This document shows positions 32,876 through 42,174 of a DNA stretch of 64,000 nucleotides, in pieces. Both the position numbers and the translations under genes were made by a program. This DNA comes from CAIMWS01 sp964409245. Lineage in GTDB: Bacteria > Verrucomicrobiota > Verrucomicrobiia > Limisphaerales > UBA1319. Each line of letters starts with the position of its first letter. The first letter of the stretch is position 1. The notes below the pieces were generated by a model. The model was not told the DNA's origin and searched no databases. It saw only the letters and a program-made list of their open reading frames with translations. The stretch covers positions 1 to 64,000 of the forward strand of contig CAYPCQ010000019.1 in the NCBI GenBank assembly GCA_964409245.1, written 5' to 3'.

Positions 32876-34240
32876 CTACTGGGCGGCGATGCCATAGAGG
32901 TTCTTGGAGGTGCGGATGAATAGCCGCCGGCCGGCGACCGCCACCGAAGACATCACCGGGCCTTCGCCCATGGGAATGGTGGCGAGGATTTCGAACTTTT
33001 CCCCGGCGGAAACCACCACCACGGTGCCTTCTTCGCTGACGCAATAGATTTTGCCATCGGCGCCGGTGGGGGAAGCGTTGAAGATCTCGCGGATGCCCAG
33101 GCGGCCCTGCCAGACTTTTTCGCCGGTGGCCGGCTGGCAGCAAATCAGCACCTGGCGGTCGCCATCCAGCACGAAGAGTTTGTCCCGGTAATACAAAGGC
33201 GTGCAGACGTCCGGCACATAGGTGGTGGTTTGCCAGGCTTCATCCTGGCGCCCCAGCTGGCCGGAGCGGCCGGTTCGCAGGGCGATCAACATCTCCCTTT
33301 TGGGCCCGCAGGCGAAGACCAGGCCGGGGGCGCCCACCGGGCTGGGGACAATGCGCCCGCCCGGGTTTTTCAGGCGGTTCAAACCGGAGTAACGCCAGAT
33401 TTCAGCGCCGGTGTCCGGGTGGTGGGCGGTGACACAATCGGCGCCCAGGAGAATCAGTTCCGTGCCGTTGGAGCCGGCCCGGGGCAGGGGAGTGGTGTAG
33501 GCCTCCATGGCTTCCTCGCGGGCGTCCGAGGGCCGCTCGTGGCGCCATAAGGTGCGGCCGGTGGCCGGATCCAGGCAGATCAGCCAGGATTGGCGGGTGG
33601 GCCGGCCATCGAGGGCGTGGCCATAGGTGGGCGGGTTGCGCTGCAGGAGCGGCACGTAAAGTTTCCCGGCATACAGGAGGGGGCTGGCTCCGTAGAGGAA
33701 CAAGTTTGCGAAAGCGCCAAATTCCCCGCTGAGTTTGCGCTGCCAGGCCAGGTTGCCGTGGAAATCGTAAGCGGCGAGGTCGCTGGACCCGAACAAGGCA
33801 TAAACGCGCTGGCCATCGGTGACGGGCGAGCAGGAGGCCAGGTTGTTTTTGCCCTGCACGCGGTCCCCTTCGCCCACTTTCCGGGACCAGCGGATTTTGC
33901 CGTCCGCGGCCTGGATGCAGAACAAGCGCAGGTTTTTTTCGGGGTCGGGGCTGGATACGAAAACGTGGTCATCCCAAACCACCGGGGTGGCGCCGCTGCG
34001 GCCCGGCAGCGGGGTGCTCCAAACCGAGGGATCCGCCAGGGTCCATTGCGCCGGGAGGTTGGTTTCCGAGGTGGCACCATTGAAAAAAGGCCCGCGCCAT
34101 TGGGGCCAGTTTTCAGCCAAAGCGCAGCCAGGCCAGGCCCCTAGCAAACCCAGGCACACCCAGGCCCATGGCTGGCTGGCCCACAAATTTTTCACCGCCG
34201 CATTCATGCCCATGTTTTTCAGACGCTGGCCCGGGGTCAC
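32876..34240 (-). CDS. Secreted PQQ-like beta-propeller repeat protein
   Basis: 454 residues from the GTG with first base 34240, which overlaps the CE4-GH3 stop (GTGA); an ATG at 34213 (MGMNAAVKNLW) is the alternative. A signal peptide ends near Cys-Ala-Leu-Ala-Glu. The start of the mature part, Trp-Pro-Gln-Trp-Arg-Gly-Pro, and repeats of the type Asp-Pro-Ala-Thr-Gly-Arg-Thr-Leu-Trp and Gln-Pro-Ala-Thr-Gly-Glu-Lys-Val-Trp are typical of the planctomycete/verrucomicrobial PQQ-binding-like propeller proteins related to BamB. No Cys-Cys or cytochrome motif is present, so a dehydrogenase role is not supported. Coupling to the CE4-GH3 gene suggests a common extracytoplasmic task. Confidence 0.87.
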   Translation of the reverse strand: MTPGQRLKNMGMNAAVKNLWASQPWAWVCLGLLGAWPGCALAENWPQWRGPFFNGATSETNLPAQWTLADPSVWSTPLPGRSGATPVVWDDHVFVSSPDPEKNLRLFCIQAADGKIRWSRKVGEGDRVQGKNNLASCSPVTDGQRVYALFGSSDLAAYDFHGNLAWQRKLSGEFGAFANLFLYGASPLLYAGKLYVPLLQRNPPTYGHALDGRPTRQSWLICLDPATGRTLWRHERPSDAREEAMEAYTTPLPRAGSNGTELILLGADCVTAHHPDTGAEIWRYSGLNRLKNPGGRIVPSPVGAPGLVFACGPKREMLIALRTGRSGQLGRQDEAWQTTTYVPDVCTPLYYRDKLFVLDGDRQVLICCQPATGEKVWQGRLGIREIFNASPTGADGKIYCVSEEGTVVVVSAGEKFEILATIPMGEGPVMSSVAVAGRRLFIRTSKNLYGIAAQ

Positions 34241-37200
34241 GGCTTCATCGCCACCTCGAATGATCCGCGCAGCCGGATGTCTTTGGAGGAGGCGCCGACC
34301 ATGACTTCAAATTTGCCTGGTTCCACCACCCAATTGAGGTGGCGGTCCAGCAAGGCCAATTCTTCGGGGCCCAGGGTGAATTGCGCTTCCCTGGTTTCTC
34401 CGGGTTTGAGCGCCAGCCTGGCAAAGCCACGCAGTTGCATGACGGGAGCAACCATGGTGGAAACTGCGCTGCGCAGGTAAAGTTGCGCCACCTCCGCCCC
34501 GGCGCGCGAGCCCGTGTTGGCCACCTGGCAGGTGATCGTGAGGCGGCCGCCGGGCCCCGTCCTGGCCGGGCTGATTTTCAGCTGGCGGTATTCGAACTGC
34601 GTGTAGCTCAAACCGAAACCGAACTCATAGAGCGGCTCGGGATCCAGGTCCGCGTAAGGTTTGCCCCAGCCATGGTTCACCCAGTAGTTTTTCGAGGGTT
34701 TGCTGTTGTAATAGACCGGCAGCTGGCCCGCGTGGCGCGGCACGGTAATGGTCAGCCGGCCGGAGGGATTGCAGGCGCCAAATAATACGTCCGCCACCGC
34801 CTGGCCGCCCAGCTCGCCACCAATCCAGGCCTCCACCAGGGCTGGAACATGCGCCGACACCCAGCGGGTGGCCAGGGGACGGCCATTGATCAGAACCACG
34901 ACGGTGGGAGTGCCTGTTTCGTGCACGGCCTGGATGAGCTGCTCCTGCAATCCGGTCAGTTCCAGGGTGGCCACGTCATAGCCTTCGCCGTCCGTTCCTT
35001 TTTTGCCGGGAGCGCGCCATTCGTTCTCGCCCACCACCACCACCGCTACCTCCGCGGCCCGGGCGGCGATCCGGGCTTGCTCAATTTCGTTCACTTCGCT
35101 GCCGGTGACGGCGCAGCCTTGGACATAGGTAACTTGGGTCTGCGGTGACACGGCAGCCTTGAGGCCGGCCAGGACGGTCACCACGGGCTGGAGGATCTTC
35201 AACGCGGTGTAATCGCCCAGCTGGTTGAGCGGGTGGTCGGCGTTGGGGCCGATGACGGCCAGGGAAGCCAGATTCGTTTTCAGCGGCAGCAAGCCGCCCG
35301 CGTTCTTCAGCAACACAATGCCCTCCCGTGCCGCCTGCAGGGCCAGCGCCACGTGGTTGGTGGCATGCGAAACCGCCAGCGCCCGCCGCTCATCGGCCAG
35401 CGGATTTTCAAAAAGGCCGAGGCGGAATTTCTGCTTCAGCACCCGGCGAACCGAGCGGTCCACCAGTTCCATGGGGGTCCGGCCTTCCCGCACGCTCTGC
35501 ACCAGATCCTGCAGATAGGCCCTTTCGTGGGAGATGCCCACATCCACCCCCGCCCGCAGGGCCAGTTCTCCGGCGGCTTGTCCGGAGTCCGCCAAGCCCT
35601 CATAGAGCAGGGTGGAGATGCCGCTGCCTTCGCTCAAGACCAGGCCATCGAAGCCCAATTCCTGGCGCAGGATGCGGCCGAGGATGAAATCCGACGCGTG
35701 CGCCGGGACGCCGTCGATGGCCGGGTAGGTGGCCATCACTCCCAGGGCGCCGTGCCGGCGGATGCCCGCCACCCAGGGAGGCAGGAACACCTCCCGCAGC
35801 GTGCGCTCGGAGATTTCCATGGCCCCCCGCTCCAGGCCGCTCAGGGGCTGGCTTTGGCCTGGGTAATGGCACAGGCCGGCGACGACCTTGTCGGGCGCGG
35901 ACACTTGATCGCCCTGCGCTCCCTGGACGATGGCCTCGGCGATCCGCGCACAGAGGTAGGGATCTTCACTGTAGCCTTCCTGGTTGCGGCCCAGGCGGGG
36001 ATCGCGGTTGGGCTCCACCACCAGGGTGAATAATTGGTGGATGCCCACCGCCCGCGCTTCGCGCGCCGCCGCGGCGTAAATCTGCTGCAGCAGGGCGGGA
36101 TTCCAGGTGCTCCCCAGCGCCAGGCCTTCCGGGAAAATGGTGCCGCCGCTGCACATCAGGCCATGGGTGCCCTCCTCGGTCTGGAGCAGGGGGATTTTGA
36201 GGCGGGTCTCCCGGGCGGCGATCCGCTGCAGCTCATTGAAAAAACCGGCTTGCTGCTTTGGCCCCTGGTGCAGGATGGTGTTAGCCAGGGTGAAAAAACC
36301 ACCCGCCGGGCCGATCCCCGGCACCCATTTCCCGGCGGTGAATTTCCGGCAGGCTTCCATTTTGGCGGCGTCGGAGCCGCCCAGCTCCCCGACATAAACA
36401 CACGGCATATTGAGCTGCCCCACTTTTTCCTCCAGGGTCATGCGGCCCAGCAAGTCCTCCAGGCGCCGCTCGGTGGGGAGCAAGGCATCCTGGTAGTCCG
36501 CCCGGGGGCGCTGGACCTCCTCTCCCCGCTGGCCCGCCACATAAGTGGCGACCGCCTGCACGGTGTCGATCCACAGGGGATGGGCGGGATCCCGCGCATA
36601 AGCCAGCACGGCTTCCAACACATCCAGCCGGGTGGTTTGGAACTGGTTGGTGTTCCCCATCTCATGGCCGGCCAGCACCAGCCAGCCGCCCCGCTCCACG
36701 GCCTGCGTCAGCAGCGGCAGGAACTGCTCGAAGCTGCGGTTGTCGCTGGATACGCCCAGCAGCTGGGCCAGGTCGCCATAGGCTGGATCATTGGCGGTCT
36801 CGTCCAGGAAGCCGCGCCCGGCCAGGAATTGATGGGCCACCAGGGGCACATAGCTTTGCGATCCGCCCTCGCGCCCGAGCAGTTTCTGGCCGCAGGGATA
36901 CCCGAAAGTCTGCGGCGACACCCCGAGCATCGACTCGATGAGCTGGGTGGCTTCGCGCAATTCCTGGCGCATTTGCCCGATGGTGTAATCCTCCAATGCC
37001 TTGTCCCGGGACCAGGGGAAATTCCCGGTGCACGGATGGTTCAGGGAGTGGTTGCCGATCTCGTGCCCCGCCGCCACCGCTTTTTTCCAGCCCTCCAGGC
37101 GTTTGCCGACATTGCCGGGGGAAACATAAAAGGTGGCCTTTACCCCCTGGCTGGCCAGCCAGCCCAGGCCGGCATCCACCTGGCTCAGGCGGGCATCGTC

Positions 37201-37341
37201 AAAGCTGAGACTCAACGCGGCCCGCCTGCCCTCCGGCCAGGGAAAGCGGACGAGGTTGTTGGTGGTTGGGGACGGGGCCGCCGGCAACGCCATGGCGGTC
37301 AGCCATGCCAGTCCAGCCAGCCAATGCAGTTGGGGATTCAT
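34237..37341 (-). CDS. Secreted polysaccharide deacetylase (CE4) - glycoside hydrolase family 3 fusion
   Basis: 1034 residues with a signal peptide (MNPQLHWLAGLAWLTAMALP). Residues about 35-275 are a CE4 domain: Leu-Ser-Phe-Asp-Asp-Ala (catalytic/metal Asp pair) and Gly-Asn-His-Ser-Leu-Asn-His (metal His pair). From about 295 (Leu-Leu-Gly-Arg-Met-Thr-Leu-Glu-Glu-Lys-Val-Gly-Gln) a full GH3 enzyme follows, with the C-terminal GH3 domain and a fibronectin III-like end (Arg-Gly-Phe-Ala-Arg-Leu). At the usual nucleophile site Ser-Asp-Trp the protein has Leu-Ser-Glu-Gly-Ser-Gly (about residue 575), Glu in place of Asp. Predicted to act on N-acetylated or substituted beta-glycans outside the cell. 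The next gene overlaps its stop. Confidence 0.87.
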   Translation of the reverse strand: MNPQLHWLAGLAWLTAMALPAAPSPTTNNLVRFPWPEGRRAALSLSFDDARLSQVDAGLGWLASQGVKATFYVSPGNVGKRLEGWKKAVAAGHEIGNHSLNHPCTGNFPWSRDKALEDYTIGQMRQELREATQLIESMLGVSPQTFGYPCGQKLLGREGGSQSYVPLVAHQFLAGRGFLDETANDPAYGDLAQLLGVSSDNRSFEQFLPLLTQAVERGGWLVLAGHEMGNTNQFQTTRLDVLEAVLAYARDPAHPLWIDTVQAVATYVAGQRGEEVQRPRADYQDALLPTERRLEDLLGRMTLEEKVGQLNMPCVYVGELGGSDAAKMEACRKFTAGKWVPGIGPAGGFFTLANTILHQGPKQQAGFFNELQRIAARETRLKIPLLQTEEGTHGLMCSGGTIFPEGLALGSTWNPALLQQIYAAAAREARAVGIHQLFTLVVEPNRDPRLGRNQEGYSEDPYLCARIAEAIVQGAQGDQVSAPDKVVAGLCHYPGQSQPLSGLERGAMEISERTLREVFLPPWVAGIRRHGALGVMATYPAIDGVPAHASDFILGRILRQELGFDGLVLSEGSGISTLLYEGLADSGQAAGELALRAGVDVGISHERAYLQDLVQSVREGRTPMELVDRSVRRVLKQKFRLGLFENPLADERRALAVSHATNHVALALQAAREGIVLLKNAGGLLPLKTNLASLAVIGPNADHPLNQLGDYTALKILQPVVTVLAGLKAAVSPQTQVTYVQGCAVTGSEVNEIEQARIAARAAEVAVVVVGENEWRAPGKKGTDGEGYDVATLELTGLQEQLIQAVHETGTPTVVVLINGRPLATRWVSAHVPALVEAWIGGELGGQAVADVLFGACNPSGRLTITVPRHAGQLPVYYNSKPSKNYWVNHGWGKPYADLDPEPLYEFGFGLSYTQFEYRQLKISPARTGPGGRLTITCQVANTGSRAGAEVAQLYLRSAVSTMVAPVMQLRGFARLALKPGETREAQFTLGPEELALLDRHLNWVVEPGKFEVMVGASSKDIRLRGSFEVAMKP

Positions 37342-37454
37342 GTTGAATCCTTGAATAGCAGATCGGAATCAGGGAGGCGAACAAAAATCGGCTGAATCGC
37401 GACGGTGATGCCCGGCAGCGATTTGCTCTGGGAAGCCGGATTTTCCAGCTTTCA

Positions 37455-39194
37455 TCAAGGGAGGATCTGAATCAGGTAATAACGCTGGGTATTGGGGAGG
37501 ATGACATCCGAAAAAGCCGTATTTGTAGAAGTGGCGGTCACCGATGAGCGCAACGGCGCCCAAGTGGTGGGTGCAGTCTGGGGGGTGGTCCAAACCTGGT
37601 ATCGCCTGCCGGGCGAACTGGGCCACGTCAAGGCAACCTGGCCGGAGGTGGTCGTGGCAATGCTGGCCTGCAAATCCGGGACCAGCGGATTGGCGCCCAG
37701 CGAATATTCAAAACGATTGATCACCCCGTCCCGGTCTGGATCGGCCGATGGCCCGGCTTCGGCCGCCGTCCATAACGGGAAGTATTTGCGCTGCCATAGA
37801 TCATTCAGGCCGTCATAATTCTGGTCCGGGGCTGGATTCTTGATTTCCAGGAAGCCGTTGGCATAGGCCACTTGCTGGTCCAGTTCCACAATCAGCGTGC
37901 GCATGCCGGGAGTGGCATTGCTGGCCACCTGCACCTTGGCGGAAAGCATGTTCCAGAAACCGTTGTGGAAAGGATCCTGATTCAAGGTGACATTGGTCAC
38001 CGTGATGCCATCGCCGGAAACCTTTAAATCGACGCCGGGCGGGAAGGTGATTCCGTAAACCCCCAGGTAGAGGTTGCTTTGCCCGGGAGCCAGCGACAGG
38101 GTGCCATTATACATATATAGCAGACCTCCGGGTTGGTCCGTTGGGGGGCGCAGACGGAGGATGGGAAAGGGTGGATTTCCGGCAGTGAGGGAGAAATTCG
38201 CCTGCGCGTATTTGTTGGAGGCCACGGTGATATTGACCGGGGCGGTGGGCAGGAAGTCGGTGCGTGCCGCCGCGTAATCCTTGGAAATATCCTCGCCAAT
38301 CAGGAGCGGAATATTAGCGGCCAGCCCCAGCGGGGTGGCGCGCAATTGATAGGCCCCGGGTGGCATCGCGGGCAGGCTGTAGGAGCCATCCGCCCGGGAT
38401 AAAGTGGCGGCAATCAGGTTGCCGTGCGGATCTTCCGCGGTAATCATCGCGCCTAGAACCGTTTGGAAGCCCAGCAAGGCCTGGCCATAAATGTAACCAT
38501 AATTGCTGAGGGAACTCCCGGTTGGGTATAACCAGCGCACCGCGCATTGTTCGTCGGTGGTCAAGCCAGCCAAATTGCCGACGCCGAAATCTCCCCGCAC
38601 CATCATCAAGGCCGCGCCTGCCGGGGAATGTTCCAAGCCAACCAGGTGGCCGATTTCATGCAGCATCACCGATTCCACGAAGAGCGCCCCGGTGGTATCA
38701 TCGGGGGAAGTGGTCCAGCGGAAATCAACCCCGTTCAGGACGATGTCGCTTTCATAGATATATAATTCATTCGCATTCCAATCCTTAAATTCCACTCCGC
38801 AAAGGCCGGATATGTTGTCCCGGCCGCCGTTGACCAGGGTGCTTTTCGTGGCCCAAAAAACAACATTCGTATTGTCTTTGGTATTGATGTCGATGTTGGG
38901 TCCGGCCTGGCCGCCTTCTTCAAATTTGAGGCTGGAGTTGGGCACGGCCTGCCATTGGATGAAGCTGGTTCGAAGGGCATTCAACTCGGCGGTTTGGCTG
39001 GCTGAATAAGTGGCTGATCCCAGGAAATACCGGATGGCATGGGTGGATCGATTCAGCACATTGGTGTGAACATCAGCCGCCGGGGCATTGAGGTTCCAAC
39101 TGCGCCAGCGGCCTGCAGTGCTCGTCTTACCCACGAATCCGTGGCAGAGGCCGGCGGCGAGCCAGGAGACGATCAAAAAGAGCCGCAGTTTCAT
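37455..39194 (-). CDS. Secreted matrixin-like zinc metalloprotease with C-terminal beta domains
   Basis: 579 residues from the ATG with first base 39194, overlapping the upstream stop (ATGA). A signal peptide (MKLRLFLIVSWLAAGLCHG) is followed by a peptidase M10-like domain with the zinc motif Leu-His-Glu-Ile-Gly-His-Leu-Val-Gly-Leu-Glu-His-Ser (about residues 175-187); a later Met may supply the Met-turn (Ala-Leu-Met-Met). A carboxypeptidase-regulatory-like domain (Asp-Gly-Ser-Tyr-Ser-Leu-Pro-Ala-Met-Pro-Pro-Gly) comes next. A Asp-Pro-Asp-Arg-Asp-Gly-Val thrombospondin-3-like calcium motif and an immunoglobulin-like end (Val-Ala-Leu-Thr-Trp-Pro) close it. A catalytic pro-peptide Cys switch is not seen. 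Confidence 0.85.
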   Translation of the reverse strand: MKLRLFLIVSWLAAGLCHGFVGKTSTAGRWRSWNLNAPAADVHTNVLNRSTHAIRYFLGSATYSASQTAELNALRTSFIQWQAVPNSSLKFEEGGQAGPNIDINTKDNTNVVFWATKSTLVNGGRDNISGLCGVEFKDWNANELYIYESDIVLNGVDFRWTTSPDDTTGALFVESVMLHEIGHLVGLEHSPAGAALMMVRGDFGVGNLAGLTTDEQCAVRWLYPTGSSLSNYGYIYGQALLGFQTVLGAMITAEDPHGNLIAATLSRADGSYSLPAMPPGAYQLRATPLGLAANIPLLIGEDISKDYAAARTDFLPTAPVNITVASNKYAQANFSLTAGNPPFPILRLRPPTDQPGGLLYMYNGTLSLAPGQSNLYLGVYGITFPPGVDLKVSGDGITVTNVTLNQDPFHNGFWNMLSAKVQVASNATPGMRTLIVELDQQVAYANGFLEIKNPAPDQNYDGLNDLWQRKYFPLWTAAEAGPSADPDRDGVINRFEYSLGANPLVPDLQASIATTTSGQVALTWPSSPGRRYQVWTTPQTAPTTWAPLRSSVTATSTNTAFSDVILPNTQRYYLIQILP

Positions 39195-39745
39195 GGCCGG
39201 GCCCCCTGCACGCGTTTGCGCAAATCCGCCAGGCTGACCGGGCTTGAAGAGGAGGTGGCGGTGGCTCCCATTTTTTGGGCCTGGGGTGCCAGGGAACCGT
39301 GGAACTGGTTGCCCACCATCTGTTTGCCGGTGGCGGAATCGGTCCAAACCGAGAATTTTCCTTGAGCCAAGCCCAAGGTGACGCCTTCCTGGCGCTGGTT
39401 GAGGACCAAAAAGGCCACCACTTCATCGCCTGCGAAGTATTCGACCTGGCCCGAGATCACGGTATGGCGCCCCTGCAGGCTGCCTCCGCCATGCACAACC
39501 ACGAAAGGAGAGGATTTCACCGAGCCTTTCCAGACCTCGTGCACCTGAAGCTCGATGCGCGTATAAACCCGGCCTTCGGCATCCTGCTGGCACTGGCTGC
39601 CGAGCACTTTGGCGTGGAGGACAATCTCCGCCTTGCGGGTGAGTTGATCCACGTCCATCGGTTGAAAGCCTCCCGCCAGGCCTGGGGCGCCCGAACCCAG
39701 GAGGCCGAGGGCTAACACCCAGTTATGAAACGATTTAAGATCCAT
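39191..39745 (-). CDS. Secreted protein of unknown function, coupled to the matrixin-like protease
   Basis: 184 residues from the ATG with first base 39745. A signal peptide ends around Ala-Pro-Gly-Leu-Ala-Gly-Gly. The mature part has Val-Leu-His-Ala-Lys-Val-Leu-Gly-Ser-Gln, Thr-Arg-Ile-Glu-Leu-Gln-Val-His-Glu-Val-Trp-Lys-Gly and Val-Val-His-Gly-Gly-Gly, a pattern seen in small proteins encoded beside verrucomicrobial matrixins; I do not know a named domain for it. Its stop overlaps the protease start, so it may be an inhibitor, chaperone or partner. That role is inference. Confidence 0.7.
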   Translation of the reverse strand: MDLKSFHNWVLALGLLGSGAPGLAGGFQPMDVDQLTRKAEIVLHAKVLGSQCQQDAEGRVYTRIELQVHEVWKGSVKSSPFVVVHGGGSLQGRHTVISGQVEYFAGDEVVAFLVLNQRQEGVTLGLAQGKFSVWTDSATGKQMVGNQFHGSLAPQAQKMGATATSSSSPVSLADLRKRVQGARP

Positions 39746-39777
39746 CAATGGGCGAGTTCTTAATGGATAGGCAACTT

Positions 39778-40260
39778 TCAGGCAAGGGGAAACGCCATGG
39801 GCAGGGCTTCAAAATCGGCGGTTATGCCCTGGTTGCCACAGTTCAAAATGCCCACGCTCCGGTCACATTTGTTCCGTGGTTTGCCCGCATAACCGGGATT
39901 GAAAAAGAGCACCTGGTCGCGCCATTCGCAATACCTCCGGTGGGTGTGGCCGAAAACCACCACCGAAGGATGCTCCTGCGCCATGCAGTGCCTGGCCGAT
40001 TCCAAGGGGTAATGAACATCGAAGATGTGCAAAACCATGATCTTGAGGCCGTTCAGGACGATGGCTTCCATCTCATTCAAATGCATCAGGTCATCGCAGT
40101 TGCCCCGCACGGCGGTAACCGGGGCGATGGTTTCCAGCTCCGTGATCAGCCAGGAGGCGCCAATGTCACCGCAGTGCAGGATATGGTCCACACCCGCAAA
40201 TAAAGCCGGTATTAGCGGATCCAAATAGTCATGCGTGTCGGATAAAATTCCAATCCTCAT
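39778..40260 (-). CDS. YfcE/MJ0936-like metallophosphoesterase
   Basis: 160 residues from the ATG with first base 40260 (MRIGILSDTHD); an ATG 18 bases earlier is possible. Metal-binding motifs are complete: Asp-Thr-His-Asp, Cys-Gly-Asp-Ile-Gly, Gly-Asn-Cys-Asp-Asp, Val-Leu-His-Ile-Phe-Asp and Gly-His-Thr-His-Arg. Family members hydrolyse phosphodiesters, with substrate unclear in vivo. Cytoplasmic, monocistronic by the look of its spacing. Confidence 0.9.
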   Translation of the reverse strand: MRIGILSDTHDYLDPLIPALFAGVDHILHCGDIGASWLITELETIAPVTAVRGNCDDLMHLNEMEAIVLNGLKIMVLHIFDVHYPLESARHCMAQEHPSVVVFGHTHRRYCEWRDQVLFFNPGYAGKPRNKCDRSVGILNCGNQGITADFEALPMAFPLA

Positions 40261-40580
40261 TCCAAGGCGCTCTTGCATCGTTTGTACATTCCATCAGCAA
40301 CTTGCATCAGAGTCTTTCACTGGGACCAAAGCTTGAGAAAGCGGGTCTTGCTGCAAGCCTCCGGAAAGCCGTGATGGTCACCACGTCTAACCAAGATTCT
40401 GGTGGGTGTCAAATGAATGCGAAGGCTGAAAAGTGGGGCCGATATTCAAAGGGGGAGTGGGGCCAAATGGAACTCGGTGGGGAATGAGGTGTCCGAAAAA
40501 GAACTTTCCTTGAGCCACCAGGCACGCACTGATTATTGTTTGCACAGGATTGCAACAGAGATTCCCAACCTGCAGCGTAA
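40261..40580. other. Gap with no supported gene
   Basis: About 320 bases between the phosphoesterase start and the binding-protein stop. It has no recognisable frame or RNA; a purine-rich GTGGGGCC pair (40431-40436 and 40459-40465) is the only repetition noticed. Confidence 0.45.
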
Positions 40581-41519
40581 TCACCGCAGGAAAATGGCCC
40601 GCATCTGGTCCGTCGCCGTTTCCAGGTTTTGCAATAGCTGCGGCCATTCCACCCGCAAAGCAGCGTGCTGGGTGTGGGAGCCTTCCAAAGCCTGGGTCGA
40701 GACCAACCGCGCAACGGTTTCCGGCTGCTGCAGGAACCGGTATAGCTGCCGGGCTGGGGATGGGTGCGGAGCCCCCGCGATGATACCCACCGCATTGGGG
40801 ATAAAAAGCGTTTCGGAATTCCAAGGCGCGGCGGCGATGGGCAAACCTTCCCTTTTTCCGGCTTCGATATCGTCCGAGTCCGTCAGGCCGATGGCGGCCT
40901 CTCCCCGGCCCACGAGTTGGACCACCAGGGAGTTGCCATCCACCAGTTTGGATTGGCTGGCCTGCAAAGCCCGGCACCAGGCCTCCCAGCCCTCCGTTCC
41001 CCAAAGCTGGCGCAAGGCCAGGAAATGCGTGGCGGTGGTCCCAAAAAGCGGATAAGCGAGGGCCACTTTGCCGCGCCAGGCGGCGTTGGTCAGCTCGAGC
41101 AGGGAAGTGGGCTGGTTGGCGGCTGATACCAGGTTGGTGTTCACCACCAACCGCCGGGTGCGATACCCGAAGGTGGCCAGGCCAGGGGTTTCCTGAAATA
41201 CCCCGCGCATCGCCAATTGACGGGCGCGCAACTCTTCGTTGCCCCAAAACACATCGCATTGGGGATGGTCTTTTTCGGCCAGGAGACGGTTGGCCAAACC
41301 GACGGTTTTTACCGCCTCGCTATCAAAAACGGCCCGGACGGGTATGCCGGTTTGGCGGGTGAACTCCTGGAATATCGGTTCCGCGTAAACTTGATCCTGG
41401 GCCGTATAGACCACCACCCCGTTTGCCTGGCGATGGGAGCAACCCGCCCAAGCCGCCAAAAAGGCCAGCAGCAAGGCCCCCCAGTGCGCGGCCCGCAAGC
41501 GAACTCTATTCCGGGCCAT
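40581..41519 (-). CDS. Fbp-like ABC transporter substrate-binding lipoprotein (iron/thiamine type)
   Basis: 312 residues from the ATG with first base 41519, which lies inside the end of the upstream gene (14-base overlap). A lipobox Ala-Ala-Trp-Ala-Gly-Cys precedes the mature part, which begins Val-Val-Val-Tyr-Thr-Ala-Gln-Asp-Gln-Val-Tyr. Binding-protein features are Cys-Asp-Val-Phe-Trp-Gly-Asn-Glu, Gly-Thr-Thr-Ala-Thr-His-Phe and Gly-Glu-Ala-Ala-Ile-Gly-Leu-Thr-Asp-Ser-Asp-Asp. It matches the ferric ion-binding FbpA/AfuA group. No permease or ATPase gene is nearby, so it either uses a transporter encoded elsewhere or has another role. Confidence 0.82.
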   Translation of the reverse strand: MARNRVRLRAAHWGALLLAFLAAWAGCSHRQANGVVVYTAQDQVYAEPIFQEFTRQTGIPVRAVFDSEAVKTVGLANRLLAEKDHPQCDVFWGNEELRARQLAMRGVFQETPGLATFGYRTRRLVVNTNLVSAANQPTSLLELTNAAWRGKVALAYPLFGTTATHFLALRQLWGTEGWEAWCRALQASQSKLVDGNSLVVQLVGRGEAAIGLTDSDDIEAGKREGLPIAAAPWNSETLFIPNAVGIIAGAPHPSPARQLYRFLQQPETVARLVSTQALEGSHTQHAALRVEWPQLLQNLETATDQMRAIFLR

Positions 41520-42174
41520 ATTTGAAATCATCGAAAAGGGTGATGCTGTCCGCCTTGGTCCATACCCCCACCTTCCCCGCGGTTTTGAAGGTGGCATCTC
41601 TGACTGCGAACAGCACCTTCCCATCATGTTGGACCTGGAAATCAGGACCGTGGAAGTTCACCCGCAGCAGGCCCCATTCGCCCGGGGGGATTTTCTGTTT
41701 CTGACCGTAGCCACCGGTTTGGCCAACGATATCGAGCGCCTGGCGCCGGCCTTTTTCGACCTTGTATAATACCACGTTATCCTCCAAGGCGTTGGCCCTG
41801 GCCACGTAATAGTTTTGATCGTCCTGCCAGCGCCACACGAGACCCGCTGCCTGGTCAATGGCGCCGCCAACCGGCTTGAATTTCACTTCCACAAAACCAT
41901 CCTGCAACGAGGCATCCGTTTTGATGCACAAAGGGAAACTCCCTTTGGGAACCTGGCCAGACTGCTTCAGCACCTTTGGCTGGCTGGGAGCGCTCGCATC
42001 CAGTTCCACGGTCCAGATGGATTTCCCCTGGCCGGTGATGGAAGCCACCCAGCCGGGCGGTGATTTGCCGATTTCCATCTTATCGAAGGTGGTAGTGGAT
42101 GTTGCCGCCGCCAGGCTGGAGCAGCCGGACAGCGCAAACCAAGCGGTAATGAACGGCACCCAAAAAGACTTCAT
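41506..42174 (-). CDS. DUF1080-like (concanavalin-fold) predicted lipoprotein
   Basis: 222 residues from the ATG with first base 42174. The start (MKSFWVPFITAWFALSGCSS) has a lipobox ending Leu-Ser-Gly-Cys. The rest has features of the DUF1080/LamG-like jelly roll: Gly-Leu-Val-Trp-Arg-Trp-Gln-Asp-Asp-Gln-Asn-Tyr-Tyr-Val-Ala-Arg, Trp-Gly-Leu-Leu-Arg-Val-Asn-Phe and Lys-Val-Gly-Val-Trp-Thr-Lys-Ala-Asp-Ser. Carbohydrate binding or hydrolysis is possible. It is translationally linked to the downstream binding-protein gene. Confidence 0.75.
   Translation of the reverse strand: MKSFWVPFITAWFALSGCSSLAAATSTTTFDKMEIGKSPPGWVASITGQGKSIWTVELDASAPSQPKVLKQSGQVPKGSFPLCIKTDASLQDGFVEVKFKPVGGAIDQAAGLVWRWQDDQNYYVARANALEDNVVLYKVEKGRRQALDIVGQTGGYGQKQKIPPGEWGLLRVNFHGPDFQVQHDGKVLFAVRDATFKTAGKVGVWTKADSITLFDDFKYGPE

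Noticed and set aside
40581..42174. A complete iron ABC transporter operon around the Fbp-like binding protein
   Set aside because: Only the binding protein and a DUF1080-like lipoprotein are present; neighbours are not permease or ATPase genes.
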